Shown here piece by piece: positions 6,244 through 14,218 of a stretch of 34,755 nt of DNA; the first letter of the stretch is position 1, and each line of letters opens with the position of its first letter. Both the position numbers and the translations under genes were made by a program. The notes below the pieces were generated by a model, which made no database searches, was not told where the DNA came from, and worked only from the letters and a program-made list of their open reading frames with translations. Source of the stretch: Firmicutes bacterium UBA3572 (lineage in GTDB: Bacteria > Bacillota > Desulfotomaculia > Desulfotomaculales > Desulforudaceae); contig DFNH01000030.1 of the NCBI GenBank assembly GCA_002375985.1, forward strand, positions 1-34,755, in the 5' to 3' direction.

Positions 6244-7542
6244 CTACTCGGCGAAGGTTTCCCGGAAGGCCTCGGTGCAGGCGGCCACCGTCCGGTCGAT
6301 GTGTTCGTCCGTATGGGCGGTGGAAACAAACATCGCCTCGAACTGGGCCGGAGCGATATACACCCCCCGCTCCAGGAGCGCCCGGAAAAACCGCGCGTAC
6401 CGTGCCGTGTCGGAACGCATCGCACTGGCAAAGTCGGTCACCGGCCCGGGCTGGAAAAAGGTGCAAAGCATCGAACCGACCCGCGTGAAAAACACCTCGG
6501 CCCCGGCGGTGTGCGCCGCTTCTTTCAGGCCGGCGGCCAGGCGGGCCGCTTTGCGCTCCAGTTCTTCGTAGGTGCCGGGCTGCGCCAGGGTTTTCAGCGT
6601 GACAATGCCGGCGGTCATGGCCAGCGGGTTGCCGGACAGCGTGCCGGCCTGATACACCGGACCCGAGGGCGCGACCAGTTCCATAATCTCGCGGCGCCCG
6701 CCGTAGGCGCCCACCGGCAGTCCGCCACCGATGATCTTGCCCAGGCAGGTCAAATCGGGATGCACGTCGTAAAGGCTTTGGGCACCGCCGTAGGCCACCC
6801 TAAAGCCCGTGATCACCTCGTCGAAAATCAGTAGGGCACCATACTGCGCCGTAAGCGCGCGCAGTTCTTGCAGGTAGCCGGGCCGGGGCGGAATCACCCC
6901 CATGTTGCCGGGCACCGGCTCCACGATTACCGCGGCGATTTCTTCCCCGTGCCGGGCGAACAGGTCCCGCAAACCGTCCGGGTCATTGAAATCCGCCACG
7001 ATGGTGTTCTGGGCGGTATCTACCGGCACGCCGGGGCTGGTGGGAATGCCCAGGGTCAGCGCACCGGAACCGGCTTTGACCAGCAGGGCATCGACGTGCC
7101 CGTGGTAACAGCCTTCAAATTTGACGATCTTCTCCCGCCCGGTGTACGCGCGCGCAAGACGCAAAGCGCTCATGGTGGCCTCGGTGCCGGAATTCACCAG
7201 CCGGACCATTTCCACCGCCGGCAGCGCCTCCACCAGCAACCGGGCCAATTCGGTCTCCAGTTCGGTAGGCGCGCCAAAACTGGTGCCGAACTCGGCGCAT
7301 TCCTTGAGCGCTCTTACCACTTCGGGGGCGGCGTGCCCCAGGATCAACGGTCCCCAGGAGGCCACATAGTCAATATACTCGTTCCCGTCCACGTCGTACA
7401 CCAGGGCACCTTCCCCCCGGGCGAAAAAGACGGGGTTGCCGCCTACCGCCTTATAGGCGCGCACCGGACTGTTCACCCCACCCGGCATGTACTTTTGCGC
7501 CTGCGCAAACAATCTCTCCGACCGGGAAAAACGCCGCGCCAT
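6244..7542 (-). CDS. hemL: glutamate-1-semialdehyde 2,1-aminomutase
   Basis: This PLP enzyme converts glutamate-1-semialdehyde, made by HemA, to 5-aminolevulinate, the universal tetrapyrrole precursor. The 432-residue length is standard. Visible family features are PGGVNSPVRAYKAVGG (20-35), NSGTEA (118-123), YHGHVD (146-151), DEVITGFR (241-248), and LGKIIGGGLPVGAYGG, in which Lys269 is the PLP Schiff-base lysine. GGGAGGGG lies 4 bases before the ATG. It is the last heme gene of the operon, 38 bp after ahbB. Nothing unusual is seen. Confidence 0.97.
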   Translation of the reverse strand: MARRFSRSERLFAQAQKYMPGGVNSPVRAYKAVGGNPVFFARGEGALVYDVDGNEYIDYVASWGPLILGHAAPEVVRALKECAEFGTSFGAPTELETELARLLVEALPAVEMVRLVNSGTEATMSALRLARAYTGREKIVKFEGCYHGHVDALLVKAGSGALTLGIPTSPGVPVDTAQNTIVADFNDPDGLRDLFARHGEEIAAVIVEPVPGNMGVIPPRPGYLQELRALTAQYGALLIFDEVITGFRVAYGGAQSLYDVHPDLTCLGKIIGGGLPVGAYGGRREIMELVAPSGPVYQAGTLSGNPLAMTAGIVTLKTLAQPGTYEELERKAARLAAGLKEAAHTAGAEVFFTRVGSMLCTFFQPGPVTDFASAMRSDTARYARFFRALLERGVYIAPAQFEAMFVSTAHTDEHIDRTVAACTEAFRETFAE

Positions 7543-7580
7543 CGAACCCCTCCCGTCGTGTAAGTTGTGTATGTTGAGGA

Positions 7581-8048
7581 TTACCGGAAGTACTGCATGC
7601 TGCTCCGTTTCAACTCCGCCGTACTAAAGAGCACGATGTAGTCCTCGACGCCAATCGCCGCGCTGATCCGGCGCACCAACTCCCGGCACTCGGTCTCCGA
7701 GCGCCGGTGCACCATCGAATACAGGTTGTAAGGCCAGCCGGGCGCGGGGGCCCGCTGGTAACAATGGGTGACCTCCGGGTAGGCGGCGACGGCCCGCCCC
7801 ACCTCTTCTATTCTGTCCGGCGGCACCACCCAGGCCACCAGGGCGTTACCGCCGTAGCCGACCCGCTGGTGCCGCAGGGCGGCGCCGAAACGCCGCAGCA
7901 GTCCCCGGCGCCGCAGATCCCGGATGGTATCCAGGAGCTTTTCCTCGGTCACACCCAGGCGGTGGGCCATGGCCGCAAAGGGGCGGCTTTCCAGGGGCAG
8001 GTCATCGCCCAGTTCCCGGATCACGCGTTTTTCAAAATCACTTAGCAT
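7581..8048 (-). CDS. ahbB: siroheme decarboxylase subunit AhbB
   Basis: AhbA and AhbB together decarboxylate the C12 and C18 acetate groups of siroheme to give 12,18-didecarboxysiroheme. The 155-residue protein has an Lrp/AsnC-like layout: an N-terminal winged HTH (about 1-60) and a C-terminal RAM-like domain. WPYNLYSMVH near residue 110 matches the AhbB-type segment. I start at the ATG at 8048, inside the last codons of ahbA (11-bp overlap), because GAGGTGCC stands just upstream; a longer frame start at 8069 lies deeper in ahbA. The assignment to AhbB rather than AhbA rests on this motif and on the partner gene; the two are paralogues. In denitrifiers the homologues are NirD/L/G/H. Confidence 0.9.
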   Translation of the reverse strand: MLSDFEKRVIRELGDDLPLESRPFAAMAHRLGVTEEKLLDTIRDLRRRGLLRRFGAALRHQRVGYGGNALVAWVVPPDRIEEVGRAVAAYPEVTHCYQRAPAPGWPYNLYSMVHRRSETECRELVRRISAAIGVEDYIVLFSTAELKRSSMQYFR

Positions 8049-8511
8049 CAGGCACCTCGGATACGTCAAATCTGACCTTGATTTTAAACAGGCGCTCGGC
8101 CGGAAGACTTAATATATGACTGATCCCGGTACGCGTCTTGATCTCATCAATGATCCGGTTCAAGTCGGCCGGCGAAGGCGCCAATACCGTAAACCACATA
8201 TTGTACTCGTAGGTGCGCAGGTAATTGTGGCTTACCTCGGGATAGGCATTGATCACCGCGGCGACCTCCGCAATACGCTCCGCGGGCACCTGCATGGCGC
8301 AAAGCGTCCCGGTGTAACCCAATTTCCGCGAATCGAAGAAACCGCCCATCCGCCGGATGATGCCGGCCCGGCGCAGCCGGCCGATCCGGTCCAGAACCTC
8401 GGACTCCTCAATTCCCAGTTCCCGCGCCAGCTCCAGGTAAGGTCGAGGCACGAGCGGAATCTCCTTTTGGATCATCTCCAGCAACCTGCGGTCTACGCTA
8501 TCGAGTTGCAT
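8038..8511 (-). CDS. ahbA: siroheme decarboxylase subunit AhbA
   Basis: The partner of AhbB in siroheme decarboxylation. The 157-residue product starts MQLDSVDRRLLEMIQKEIPL, an AsnC-like HTH domain, followed by a RAM-like domain with HNYLRTYEYNMWFTVLAPS (about 101-119), the segment typical of AhbA/NirD-type proteins with a conserved active-site His. The ATG at 8511 is preferred: AGGGGGAAAACCGAAC precedes it. The in-frame extension to 8712 is only antisense-like composition running back through ahbD. It overlaps the end of ahbD by 14 bp and the start of ahbB by 11 bp, so all three are probably translationally coupled. Confidence 0.92.
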   Translation of the reverse strand: MQLDSVDRRLLEMIQKEIPLVPRPYLELARELGIEESEVLDRIGRLRRAGIIRRMGGFFDSRKLGYTGTLCAMQVPAERIAEVAAVINAYPEVSHNYLRTYEYNMWFTVLAPSPADLNRIIDEIKTRTGISHILSLPAERLFKIKVRFDVSEVPDAK

Positions 8512-9502
8512 GTTCGGTTTTCCCCCTGCGGTAGAGACACCACGGCTCCTCGGCCATGTAGTCCCCGTAGTAGAACTTGGCCCGCGCCCGGCATCCGCCG
8601 CAGGTATCGCGGTAATCGCAGGCACCGCAATGCCCGGAGTACCGCCGGGAACGCAGATCGCGAAACAGCTTGGCCTCCCGCCAGAGCTTTCCGAAGGACG
8701 TCTCCCGCACATTCCCGACCATTTCGTCCAGGTAAGCGCAGGCCTGCAGGTCCCCTACCGGGTTAATCAGACAGTAAGCGATGCCGGCCAGACAACCGCG
8801 CTGAAACCGGGTCTTGACCCCCAACTGGTCGGCCACCCGGATGAACTGCGGGGCGCAGGTCGGCTTTATCTCCAGGCCGGTCGACTGCTGTTTTTTCAGC
8901 AGGCGGCGCAACAACCGTTCATACTGGACGGCACGCAGGGTGGTACGCTCTATATCCGCCCCCCGGCCGGTGGGCACCAGGAAAAACACGTGGTGTGCCA
9001 TACAGCCCAGTTCCACGGCCAGGTCGGTCAACTGCTCCACTTCTTCGTAATTCCAGTCCATAACCGTGGTGTGCAGTTGAAACGGCAGCCCGGCCGCCCG
9101 GCAATTCTTCATGCCGTCCACCGCGGCCTGCCAGGAACCCTGTTCGGCCCGGAAACGGTCGTGCGCCGCGGGGTCAACGCTGTCCAGGCTGATACCGACG
9201 GCCCGGGCCCCGGATTCCACCAGGCGGCGGGCCACCTTTTCCGTGATCATGGTACCGTTGGAACCAAGCACCGGACGCAGACCCCTCTCGGCGGCATGCG
9301 CAATCAATTCGTAGATGTCCGGGCGCATCAGCGGCTCCCCGCCCGAAAAGATCATCACCTTAAACCCCGCGGCGGCGATCTCGTCGATCAACCGCCGGCC
9401 CTCGGCGGTGGTCAGCTCCGCGTCGGCCTTTTGCCCCGCGTCACGATAGCAGTGCGCACAGGCCAGGTTGCACATATTCGTGGTGTTCCAGGATACCAGC
9501 AC
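8498..9502 (-). CDS. ahbD: heme synthase AhbD (radical SAM, NirJ2-like)
   Basis: AhbD converts iron-coproporphyrin III to heme b by two oxidative decarboxylations, the last step of the siroheme-dependent route. The 334-residue protein opens MLVSWNTTNMCNLACAHCYRDAG. The CxxxCxxC (11, 15, 18) binds the radical-SAM 4Fe-4S cluster, and FSGGEPLMRPD is the SAM-binding GGE motif. A C-terminal SPASM-like region has several Cys: CLAGIAYC, CAYLDE, HCGACDYRDTCGGC. The GTG at 9502 is chosen because AAGGAGG stands 7 bases upstream, inside the end of hemB; the frame further upstream is a shadow of hemB. The WNTTN start distinguishes it from AhbC. Confidence 0.92.
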   Translation of the reverse strand: MLVSWNTTNMCNLACAHCYRDAGQKADAELTTAEGRRLIDEIAAAGFKVMIFSGGEPLMRPDIYELIAHAAERGLRPVLGSNGTMITEKVARRLVESGARAVGISLDSVDPAAHDRFRAEQGSWQAAVDGMKNCRAAGLPFQLHTTVMDWNYEEVEQLTDLAVELGCMAHHVFFLVPTGRGADIERTTLRAVQYERLLRRLLKKQQSTGLEIKPTCAPQFIRVADQLGVKTRFQRGCLAGIAYCLINPVGDLQACAYLDEMVGNVRETSFGKLWREAKLFRDLRSRRYSGHCGACDYRDTCGGCRARAKFYYGDYMAEEPWCLYRRGKTEHATR

Positions 9503-9504
9503 CT

Positions 9505-10473
9505 TTACGCCTCCTTGAGCCAGCGGGCCACATCCAGGGCAAAATAGGTAAGAATGATGTCCGCGCCCGCCCGCTTCATCCCGGTCAGCATCTCGAGCAC
9601 CAGCGCGCGCTCGTCCACCCAACCCCTCGCCGCCGCGGCCTTGACCAGGGAATACTCGCCACTGACATTGTACGCCGCCACCGGCACACCGAATGTCTCC
9701 TTCACCTGCCGGATAACGTCCAGGTAGGCCAGGGCCGGCTTGACCATCACGATGTCGGCGCCCTCCTCCAGGTCCAAGGCCACCTCGCGCAACGCTTCGG
9801 CAACGTTGGCCGGGTCCAGCTGGTAGGTGCGCCGGTCGCCGAACTGCGGCGCCGAACCGGCCGCTTCCCGGAAGGGGCCGTAAAAGGCCGAAGCGTACTT
9901 GGCCGCGTAGGACATTATCGGAAGGTGCACGTACCCCTCGGCGTCCAGCAGTTCCCTGATCGCCCCGATGCGGCCGTCCATCATGTCCGAAGGGGCAACC
10001 ATATCGGCACCGGCGCGCGCGTGGGAAAGCGCCGTGCGGGCGAGCAACTCGACGGAGGGGTCGTTCAGAATGACGCCCTTTTCCACCAGCCCGCAATGCC
10101 CGTGGTCAGTGTAGGCGCAGAGGCACACGTCGGTAATCACCAGGAGATCCGGGTAACACGCCTTGACCGTCGCCACCGCCCGCTGGACTACTCCGTCCGG
10201 GTCGTAGGCCGCGGTGGCCCGATCGTCCTTGGTATCCGGAACGCCGAATAGAATGATCCCGGGAACACCTAATTCCACCACCCGATCCAGGAGCCGGGGC
10301 AGGGTGTCGACCGAATAACGGTTTACCCCGGGCATGGCCTGCACCGGCTGGACCACCCCGTGCCCTTCAACCACGAACACCGGGTAGATGAGATCGTCCA
10401 GCGTGAGGTGTGTTTCCCGTACCAGGCGCCGCAGCGCCGGTTTTTGGCGCAACCTGCGCATCCGGATCAGCAT
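9505..10473 (-). CDS. hemB: delta-aminolevulinic acid dehydratase (porphobilinogen synthase)
   Basis: HemB condenses two 5-aminolevulinates to porphobilinogen. The 322-residue sequence has the complete family pattern. The zinc cysteines lie in DVCLCAYTDHGHC (Cys117, 119, 127), so this is the zinc-dependent type. The two active-site lysines are in MSYAAKYASAFYGP (Lys192) and MVKPALAYLD (Lys245). AGGAGG lies 9 bases before the ATG. It sits between ahbC (58-bp gap) and ahbD (2-bp gap), so it belongs to the same transcript. Confidence 0.97.
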   Translation of the reverse strand: MLIRMRRLRQKPALRRLVRETHLTLDDLIYPVFVVEGHGVVQPVQAMPGVNRYSVDTLPRLLDRVVELGVPGIILFGVPDTKDDRATAAYDPDGVVQRAVATVKACYPDLLVITDVCLCAYTDHGHCGLVEKGVILNDPSVELLARTALSHARAGADMVAPSDMMDGRIGAIRELLDAEGYVHLPIMSYAAKYASAFYGPFREAAGSAPQFGDRRTYQLDPANVAEALREVALDLEEGADIVMVKPALAYLDVIRQVKETFGVPVAAYNVSGEYSLVKAAAARGWVDERALVLEMLTGMKRAGADIILTYFALDVARWLKEA

Positions 10474-10531
10474 TTAGGGCAACCTCCTGTTCTTTCCTTA
10501 CCCTGTGTTCCGGGCAGCGGAAACGATAATA

Positions 10532-11755
10532 TCAGGTTCCGGATAGACCAAGAGCCTTGACTCCATCTTCGGAATTCTGGATTCTGAATTCTGTATTCTC
10601 CTTCTCTCCCAGCCCGATCTCGGCGTCGGTTAGATAGCAGGCCGGGTCGGAGGCCCAAAAATCGCCGGTAACCGCTTCGGCCCGGGGCCGGAAATTACCG
10701 TTGCAGATGGCCAGCCAGCGGCACCGAGCACAACGCCCGCGCAACAACGGTTTGCGGTTCTTCAGCCCGGCCACGATCGGGTGCGTGGTATCGTGCCAGA
10801 TTTCGCCAAACTTACGCTCCCGGACGTTCCCCAGGGTATGGTTCATGGTGAACTGATCGGGGTGCACGTTGCCGTACCAGTCAACCGCCCCAATGGCGAT
10901 GCCGCTGCGGTTCCCGCCGGATTTTCGCAGCCACTCCCACACGGTGGCCGCCCGTGCGGGGTCCTCTTTTCTGAGTTTAAGGTAAATGTATACGGCGTCC
11001 GCGTGGTTATCCACCGTGAGGATTTCTTTTTCCAGTCCGCGCGCACAGAGATCGGCCGTCCGCCGGTAGATCAGGTCCAGGACGTCCCGCTTCTCCTGGG
11101 GCGTCAGGTCCTGTTCCCGCAGGCGGCTGCCTCTTCCCGCATAAACGAGGTGGTAAAAGCACACCCGGTTCACCTGTTCGCGCTCGATCAGGTCGAAGAT
11201 GGTTTCGATTTCCCGGTAATTGTAACGGGTGATGGTAAACCGGAGTCCGACCCGCTGTCCGATGGCCACGCAGTGCCGGATGCCTTCCAGCGCCGCCTCG
11301 AAGGCGCCGTCGTAACCCCGGATCCGGTCGTTCGTCTCCCGGATGCCGTCGATGCTCACGCCAACGTAACCGACGCCGAGCTTCTTCAGCCGCCAGGCTA
11401 CCTCCCGGGTGATCAGGGTGCCGTTGGTGGAGATCACCGGCCGTAAACCCCGTTCCCGGGCATAGGCCGCAAGTTCGTAGAAATCGGGCCGTAATAGCGG
11501 TTCCCCGCCCGAAAAAAGCAGTACCGGAACGCGTGCCTCGGCCAGGTCGTCAATCAGCCGCCGCGCCTCGGCGGTGGTCAGCTCATCAGGGTCGGGCCGG
11601 GTTACGGCGCTGGCGTAGCAGTGTTTGCACTTCAGGTTGCAGACCCGGGTGGAGTTCCACACCACCACCGGACCCATTGCCTGCGGGCGTTGATGGTAAC
11701 GCAGGTGGTCTCCGGTTTCCGCACGGCCGGACACCATTTTAGAGATGCTCAGCAC
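10532..11755 (-). CDS. ahbC: 12,18-didecarboxysiroheme deacetylase AhbC (radical SAM, NirJ1-like)
   Basis: AhbC removes the two acetate side chains of didecarboxysiroheme to give iron-coproporphyrin III. The start LSISKMVSGRAETGDHLRY followed by VVVWNSTRVCNLKCKHC (cluster Cys 39, 43, 46) is the NirJ1/AhbC signature. FSGGEPLLRPD and a C-terminal Cys-rich region (RGRCARCRWLAIC, DPACYL) follow. The GTG at 11755 is preferred, with GGGAG 8 bases upstream and a 17-bp overlap with the cobA-hemD stop. The last roughly 20 residues (KENTEFRIQNSE onward) are encoded by a heptanucleotide repeat at 10571-10598 and lie beyond the normal end of the family, so the native C-terminus has probably been extended by a repeat insertion. 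Confidence 0.92.
   Translation of the reverse strand: MLSISKMVSGRAETGDHLRYHQRPQAMGPVVVWNSTRVCNLKCKHCYASAVTRPDPDELTTAEARRLIDDLAEARVPVLLFSGGEPLLRPDFYELAAYARERGLRPVISTNGTLITREVAWRLKKLGVGYVGVSIDGIRETNDRIRGYDGAFEAALEGIRHCVAIGQRVGLRFTITRYNYREIETIFDLIEREQVNRVCFYHLVYAGRGSRLREQDLTPQEKRDVLDLIYRRTADLCARGLEKEILTVDNHADAVYIYLKLRKEDPARAATVWEWLRKSGGNRSGIAIGAVDWYGNVHPDQFTMNHTLGNVRERKFGEIWHDTTHPIVAGLKNRKPLLRGRCARCRWLAICNGNFRPRAEAVTGDFWASDPACYLTDAEIGLGEKENTEFRIQNSEDGVKALGLSGT
10571..10598. repeat. heptanucleotide tandem repeat (TGNATTC x4)
   Basis: Four consecutive 7-bp units (GGAATTC, TGGATTC, TGAATTC, TGTATTC) lie at the 3' end of ahbC and encode its EFRIQNSE tail. Because 7 is not a multiple of 3, each unit changes reading phase. 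A looser run of AATTC units occurs at 23281-23300 in the 3' end of the HD-domain gene. Confidence 0.65.
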
Positions 11756-13283
11756 CAGTCCCACTCCCACCAAAGTAGTCCCGGATCGCTTCCACCAGTC
11801 CGTCGATGGTGTACGTGCGCGCAACGGCGTGCACCGGCAGGCCCATTTCGGCGGCAGTCCGGGCGGTTACCGGCCCGATGCAGATCACGGCCACCCCGGA
11901 CATCAAACGCGGTAAATCCCCGGCGCCCAAGGCACCGACAAAGTTCTTCACGGTCGAGGAACTGGTAAAGGTGACCGCGTGTATGCGCCCCTCCGTCAGT
12001 AACTGTCGTACCAACGCGGCATTTCCGGCCACCGGCACCGTGCGGTAGGCCGTAACGTCGGTAACTACCGCCCCGGCCCCGGCCAGGGCCTCGGCCAGCG
12101 CCGGTGGGGCAATGTCGGCACGCGGCAACAGCACGCGTTCCCCCGGGCGCAGCATTTGCCGCATACCTTCCGCGATCCGCTCGGCCCGGTACTCTTCCGG
12201 AACGTAAGCCACCCTAAAGCCCCGCTCCTCTAACGCCTCCCTGGTGCGCGGGCCGATGGCACAGAGCCGCGCCGGACCCATCTCCCGCACGTCGCGCCCC
12301 AATTCCTGGAAGCGGCCGAAGAAATGGTCGACGCCGTTCACGCTGGTAAACACAATCCAATCGTAGGTGGCGATCTGGGCGATCGCCTCGTCCAGGGGGC
12401 CATAATCCGCCGGCGGGCGGATGGCGATGGTAGGAAACTCCAGCGCTTCGCCCCCCAAACGGTTAATTCTTTCGGCCAGTACGCTGGCCTGCTCCCGCGC
12501 CCGGGTCACCAGGATCCGCCGGCCGAACAAGGGCTTTTGCTCAAACCAGGCTAGCCTCGCCCTGAGCCGGCAAACTTCGCCCACCACGACCACCGCCGGG
12601 TTCTTCAAATCTGCCGCCCGCACCCGGTCCACGATGGTCTCCAGGGTGCCCTGCACGGTCTCCTGCTCGGGCAGCGTGCCCCAGCGGATGACCGCCGCCG
12701 GGGTAGATCCCGGCCGGCCGTGCCGCATCAGACGGTCCACAATGTCCGGCAGATTGGCCATGCCCATCAAAAACACAATGGTGCCGGCCCCGGTGCTAAG
12801 TTTGTCCCAGGCGATGTTGCTTTCGTCCTTCCGGGGGTCTTCGTTGCCGGTGATCACGGCCAGCGAAGCCGTAAAGTCCCGGTGCGTCAGCGGGATGCCG
12901 GCGTAGGCCGGCGCAGCCACCGCCGAGGTCACCCCGGGAACCACCTCGAAAGGAATACCGTTTTCCGCCAGGTATTCGGCTTCCTCCCCGCCCCGGCCGA
13001 ACACAAAGGGGTCCCCTCCTTTGAGCCGCGCCACCGTCCGGCCTTCACGGGCCTTGGCCAGCAGCAGAACGTTGATTTGCTCCTGCGTCAAGACATGGCC
13101 GTCGGGAGACTTACCCGCAAAAACGAGTTCGGCATCAGGCCGCGCATGGGCCAGGATGCGGGGGTTCACCAGGCGGTCGTAAACCACCACGTCGGCCTCC
13201 CGGATGCAAGACTGCCCTTTCAAGGTCAAAAGGCCCGCATCACCCGGGCCAGCTCCCACCAGATAAACCAAGCCCAAAGGCAC
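11739..13283 (-). CDS. cobA-hemD: uroporphyrinogen-III C-methyltransferase / uroporphyrinogen-III synthase fusion
   Basis: A bifunctional 514-residue protein. The N-terminal half (about 1-245) is the SAM-dependent SUMT that makes precorrin-2: VYLVGAGPGDAGLLTLKG, ADVVVYDRLV, RLKGGDPFVFGRGGEE, VVPGVTSAVAAPAYAGIPLTHR. The C-terminal half (from about FGRRILVTRAREQ, residue 255) is HemD, which closes hydroxymethylbilane to uroporphyrinogen III; it ends with the typical TFTSSSTVKNF and CIGPVTARTA segments. This fusion is common in Clostridia. The GTG start at 13283 shares one base with the hemC stop (TAGTG). It commits the pathway to siroheme, as expected with AhbA-D next to it. Confidence 0.95.
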   Translation of the reverse strand: MPLGLVYLVGAGPGDAGLLTLKGQSCIREADVVVYDRLVNPRILAHARPDAELVFAGKSPDGHVLTQEQINVLLLAKAREGRTVARLKGGDPFVFGRGGEEAEYLAENGIPFEVVPGVTSAVAAPAYAGIPLTHRDFTASLAVITGNEDPRKDESNIAWDKLSTGAGTIVFLMGMANLPDIVDRLMRHGRPGSTPAAVIRWGTLPEQETVQGTLETIVDRVRAADLKNPAVVVVGEVCRLRARLAWFEQKPLFGRRILVTRAREQASVLAERINRLGGEALEFPTIAIRPPADYGPLDEAIAQIATYDWIVFTSVNGVDHFFGRFQELGRDVREMGPARLCAIGPRTREALEERGFRVAYVPEEYRAERIAEGMRQMLRPGERVLLPRADIAPPALAEALAGAGAVVTDVTAYRTVPVAGNAALVRQLLTEGRIHAVTFTSSSTVKNFVGALGAGDLPRLMSGVAVICIGPVTARTAAEMGLPVHAVARTYTIDGLVEAIRDYFGGSGTGAEHL

Positions 13284-14218
13284 TAGGTCTCCACCCCCTT
13301 GCGTAGCCGGTTCAGGATTTCACCGGCCCCCACGGCTAAGAGCTTGCCGGCCAGCTTCTCGCCAAGCTGCTCCGGCTCAGTCACCGGACCCTGATCCTCG
13401 GCCCGGACCAGTTGGCGCCCGTCCAGGGAGGCCACCACGGCCTCCAGGAAAAGCCGATCGTCCTGTACGCGGCCCAGCGCCCCGATGGGCACCTGGCAGC
13501 CGCCTTCCAAACGCCGCAGCAGCGTGCGCTCGGCCAGCACGGCCGCCCGCGTGGGCGCATGGTCGATGCACTGCAACATGGATATTATCTCCTGGTCGTC
13601 CTGGCGCACTTCAACCCCTAGTGCCCCCTGGCCGACCGCCGGGAGACAGATGGAGACCGGGATGCGGTGCGTCACCCGGCCGGTTAGATTCAGGCGGTAA
13701 ACACCGGCCCAAGCCAGCACCAGAGCGTCCACCAGCCCTTCGTCCAGTTTCTGCAATCTGGTCAGGACGTTCCCCCGCACCGGGACCACCTTCAGGTCCG
13801 GCCGGTAAGCCAACAGTTGTGCCGTCCGGCGCAGGCTGCTGGTACCCACCACCGCACCCGGCGGCAGTTCCTCCAACGAACGGCCGTCCCGGGAAATAAA
13901 CACGTCACCCGGCGGCTCCCGCACCGAAATCGCCCCGATGACCAAACCATCCGGCAACCGGGTGGGCAGGTCTTTCATGCTGTGCACCGCCAGGTCGATT
14001 TCCCTTTCTAGCAGGGCTTTCTCCAACTCTTTGGTAAAAAGGCCCTTGTCGCCGATTTTGGCCAGGGCCACTTCCAAGATATTATCCCCGGTGGTCCGGA
14101 TCTCCTTGCGCCGGAACCGGATCGCCGGATAGCTTGCCCGCAGGCGTTCCATCACCCAGTCGGCCTGCGCCAGGGCGAGTGCGGACCCCCGCGTGCCGAC
14201 CACAACTTCGCCCCGCAT
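13283..14218 (-). CDS. hemC: porphobilinogen deaminase (hydroxymethylbilane synthase)
   Basis: HemC polymerises four porphobilinogens to hydroxymethylbilane. The 311-residue sequence shows VGTRGSALALAQAD (7-20), HSMKDLPTRLP with catalytic Asp83, GTSSLRRTAQL (125-135), and LEGGCQVPIGA with Cys241, the attachment site of the dipyrromethane cofactor. Start and stop interlock with both neighbours: the ATG shares an A with the hemA stop (TGATG), and its TAG shares a G with the next GTG. Such 1-bp overlaps imply coupled translation. Confidence 0.97.
   Translation of the reverse strand: MRGEVVVGTRGSALALAQADWVMERLRASYPAIRFRRKEIRTTGDNILEVALAKIGDKGLFTKELEKALLEREIDLAVHSMKDLPTRLPDGLVIGAISVREPPGDVFISRDGRSLEELPPGAVVGTSSLRRTAQLLAYRPDLKVVPVRGNVLTRLQKLDEGLVDALVLAWAGVYRLNLTGRVTHRIPVSICLPAVGQGALGVEVRQDDQEIISMLQCIDHAPTRAAVLAERTLLRRLEGGCQVPIGALGRVQDDRLFLEAVVASLDGRQLVRAEDQGPVTEPEQLGEKLAGKLLAVGAGEILNRLRKGVET

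Noticed and set aside
8512..8712. N-terminal extension of ahbA upstream of 8511
   Set aside because: It is the ahbD coding region read in another frame, has no homology to AhbA, and the ATG at 8511 has a good ribosome binding site.
9503..10096. N-terminal extension of ahbD into hemB
   Set aside because: Low-complexity Arg/Gly-rich shadow of hemB; the GTG at 9502 has AAGGAGG at correct spacing.
10571..10598. CRISPR-like array
   Set aside because: The repeat unit is only 7 bp with no spacers.
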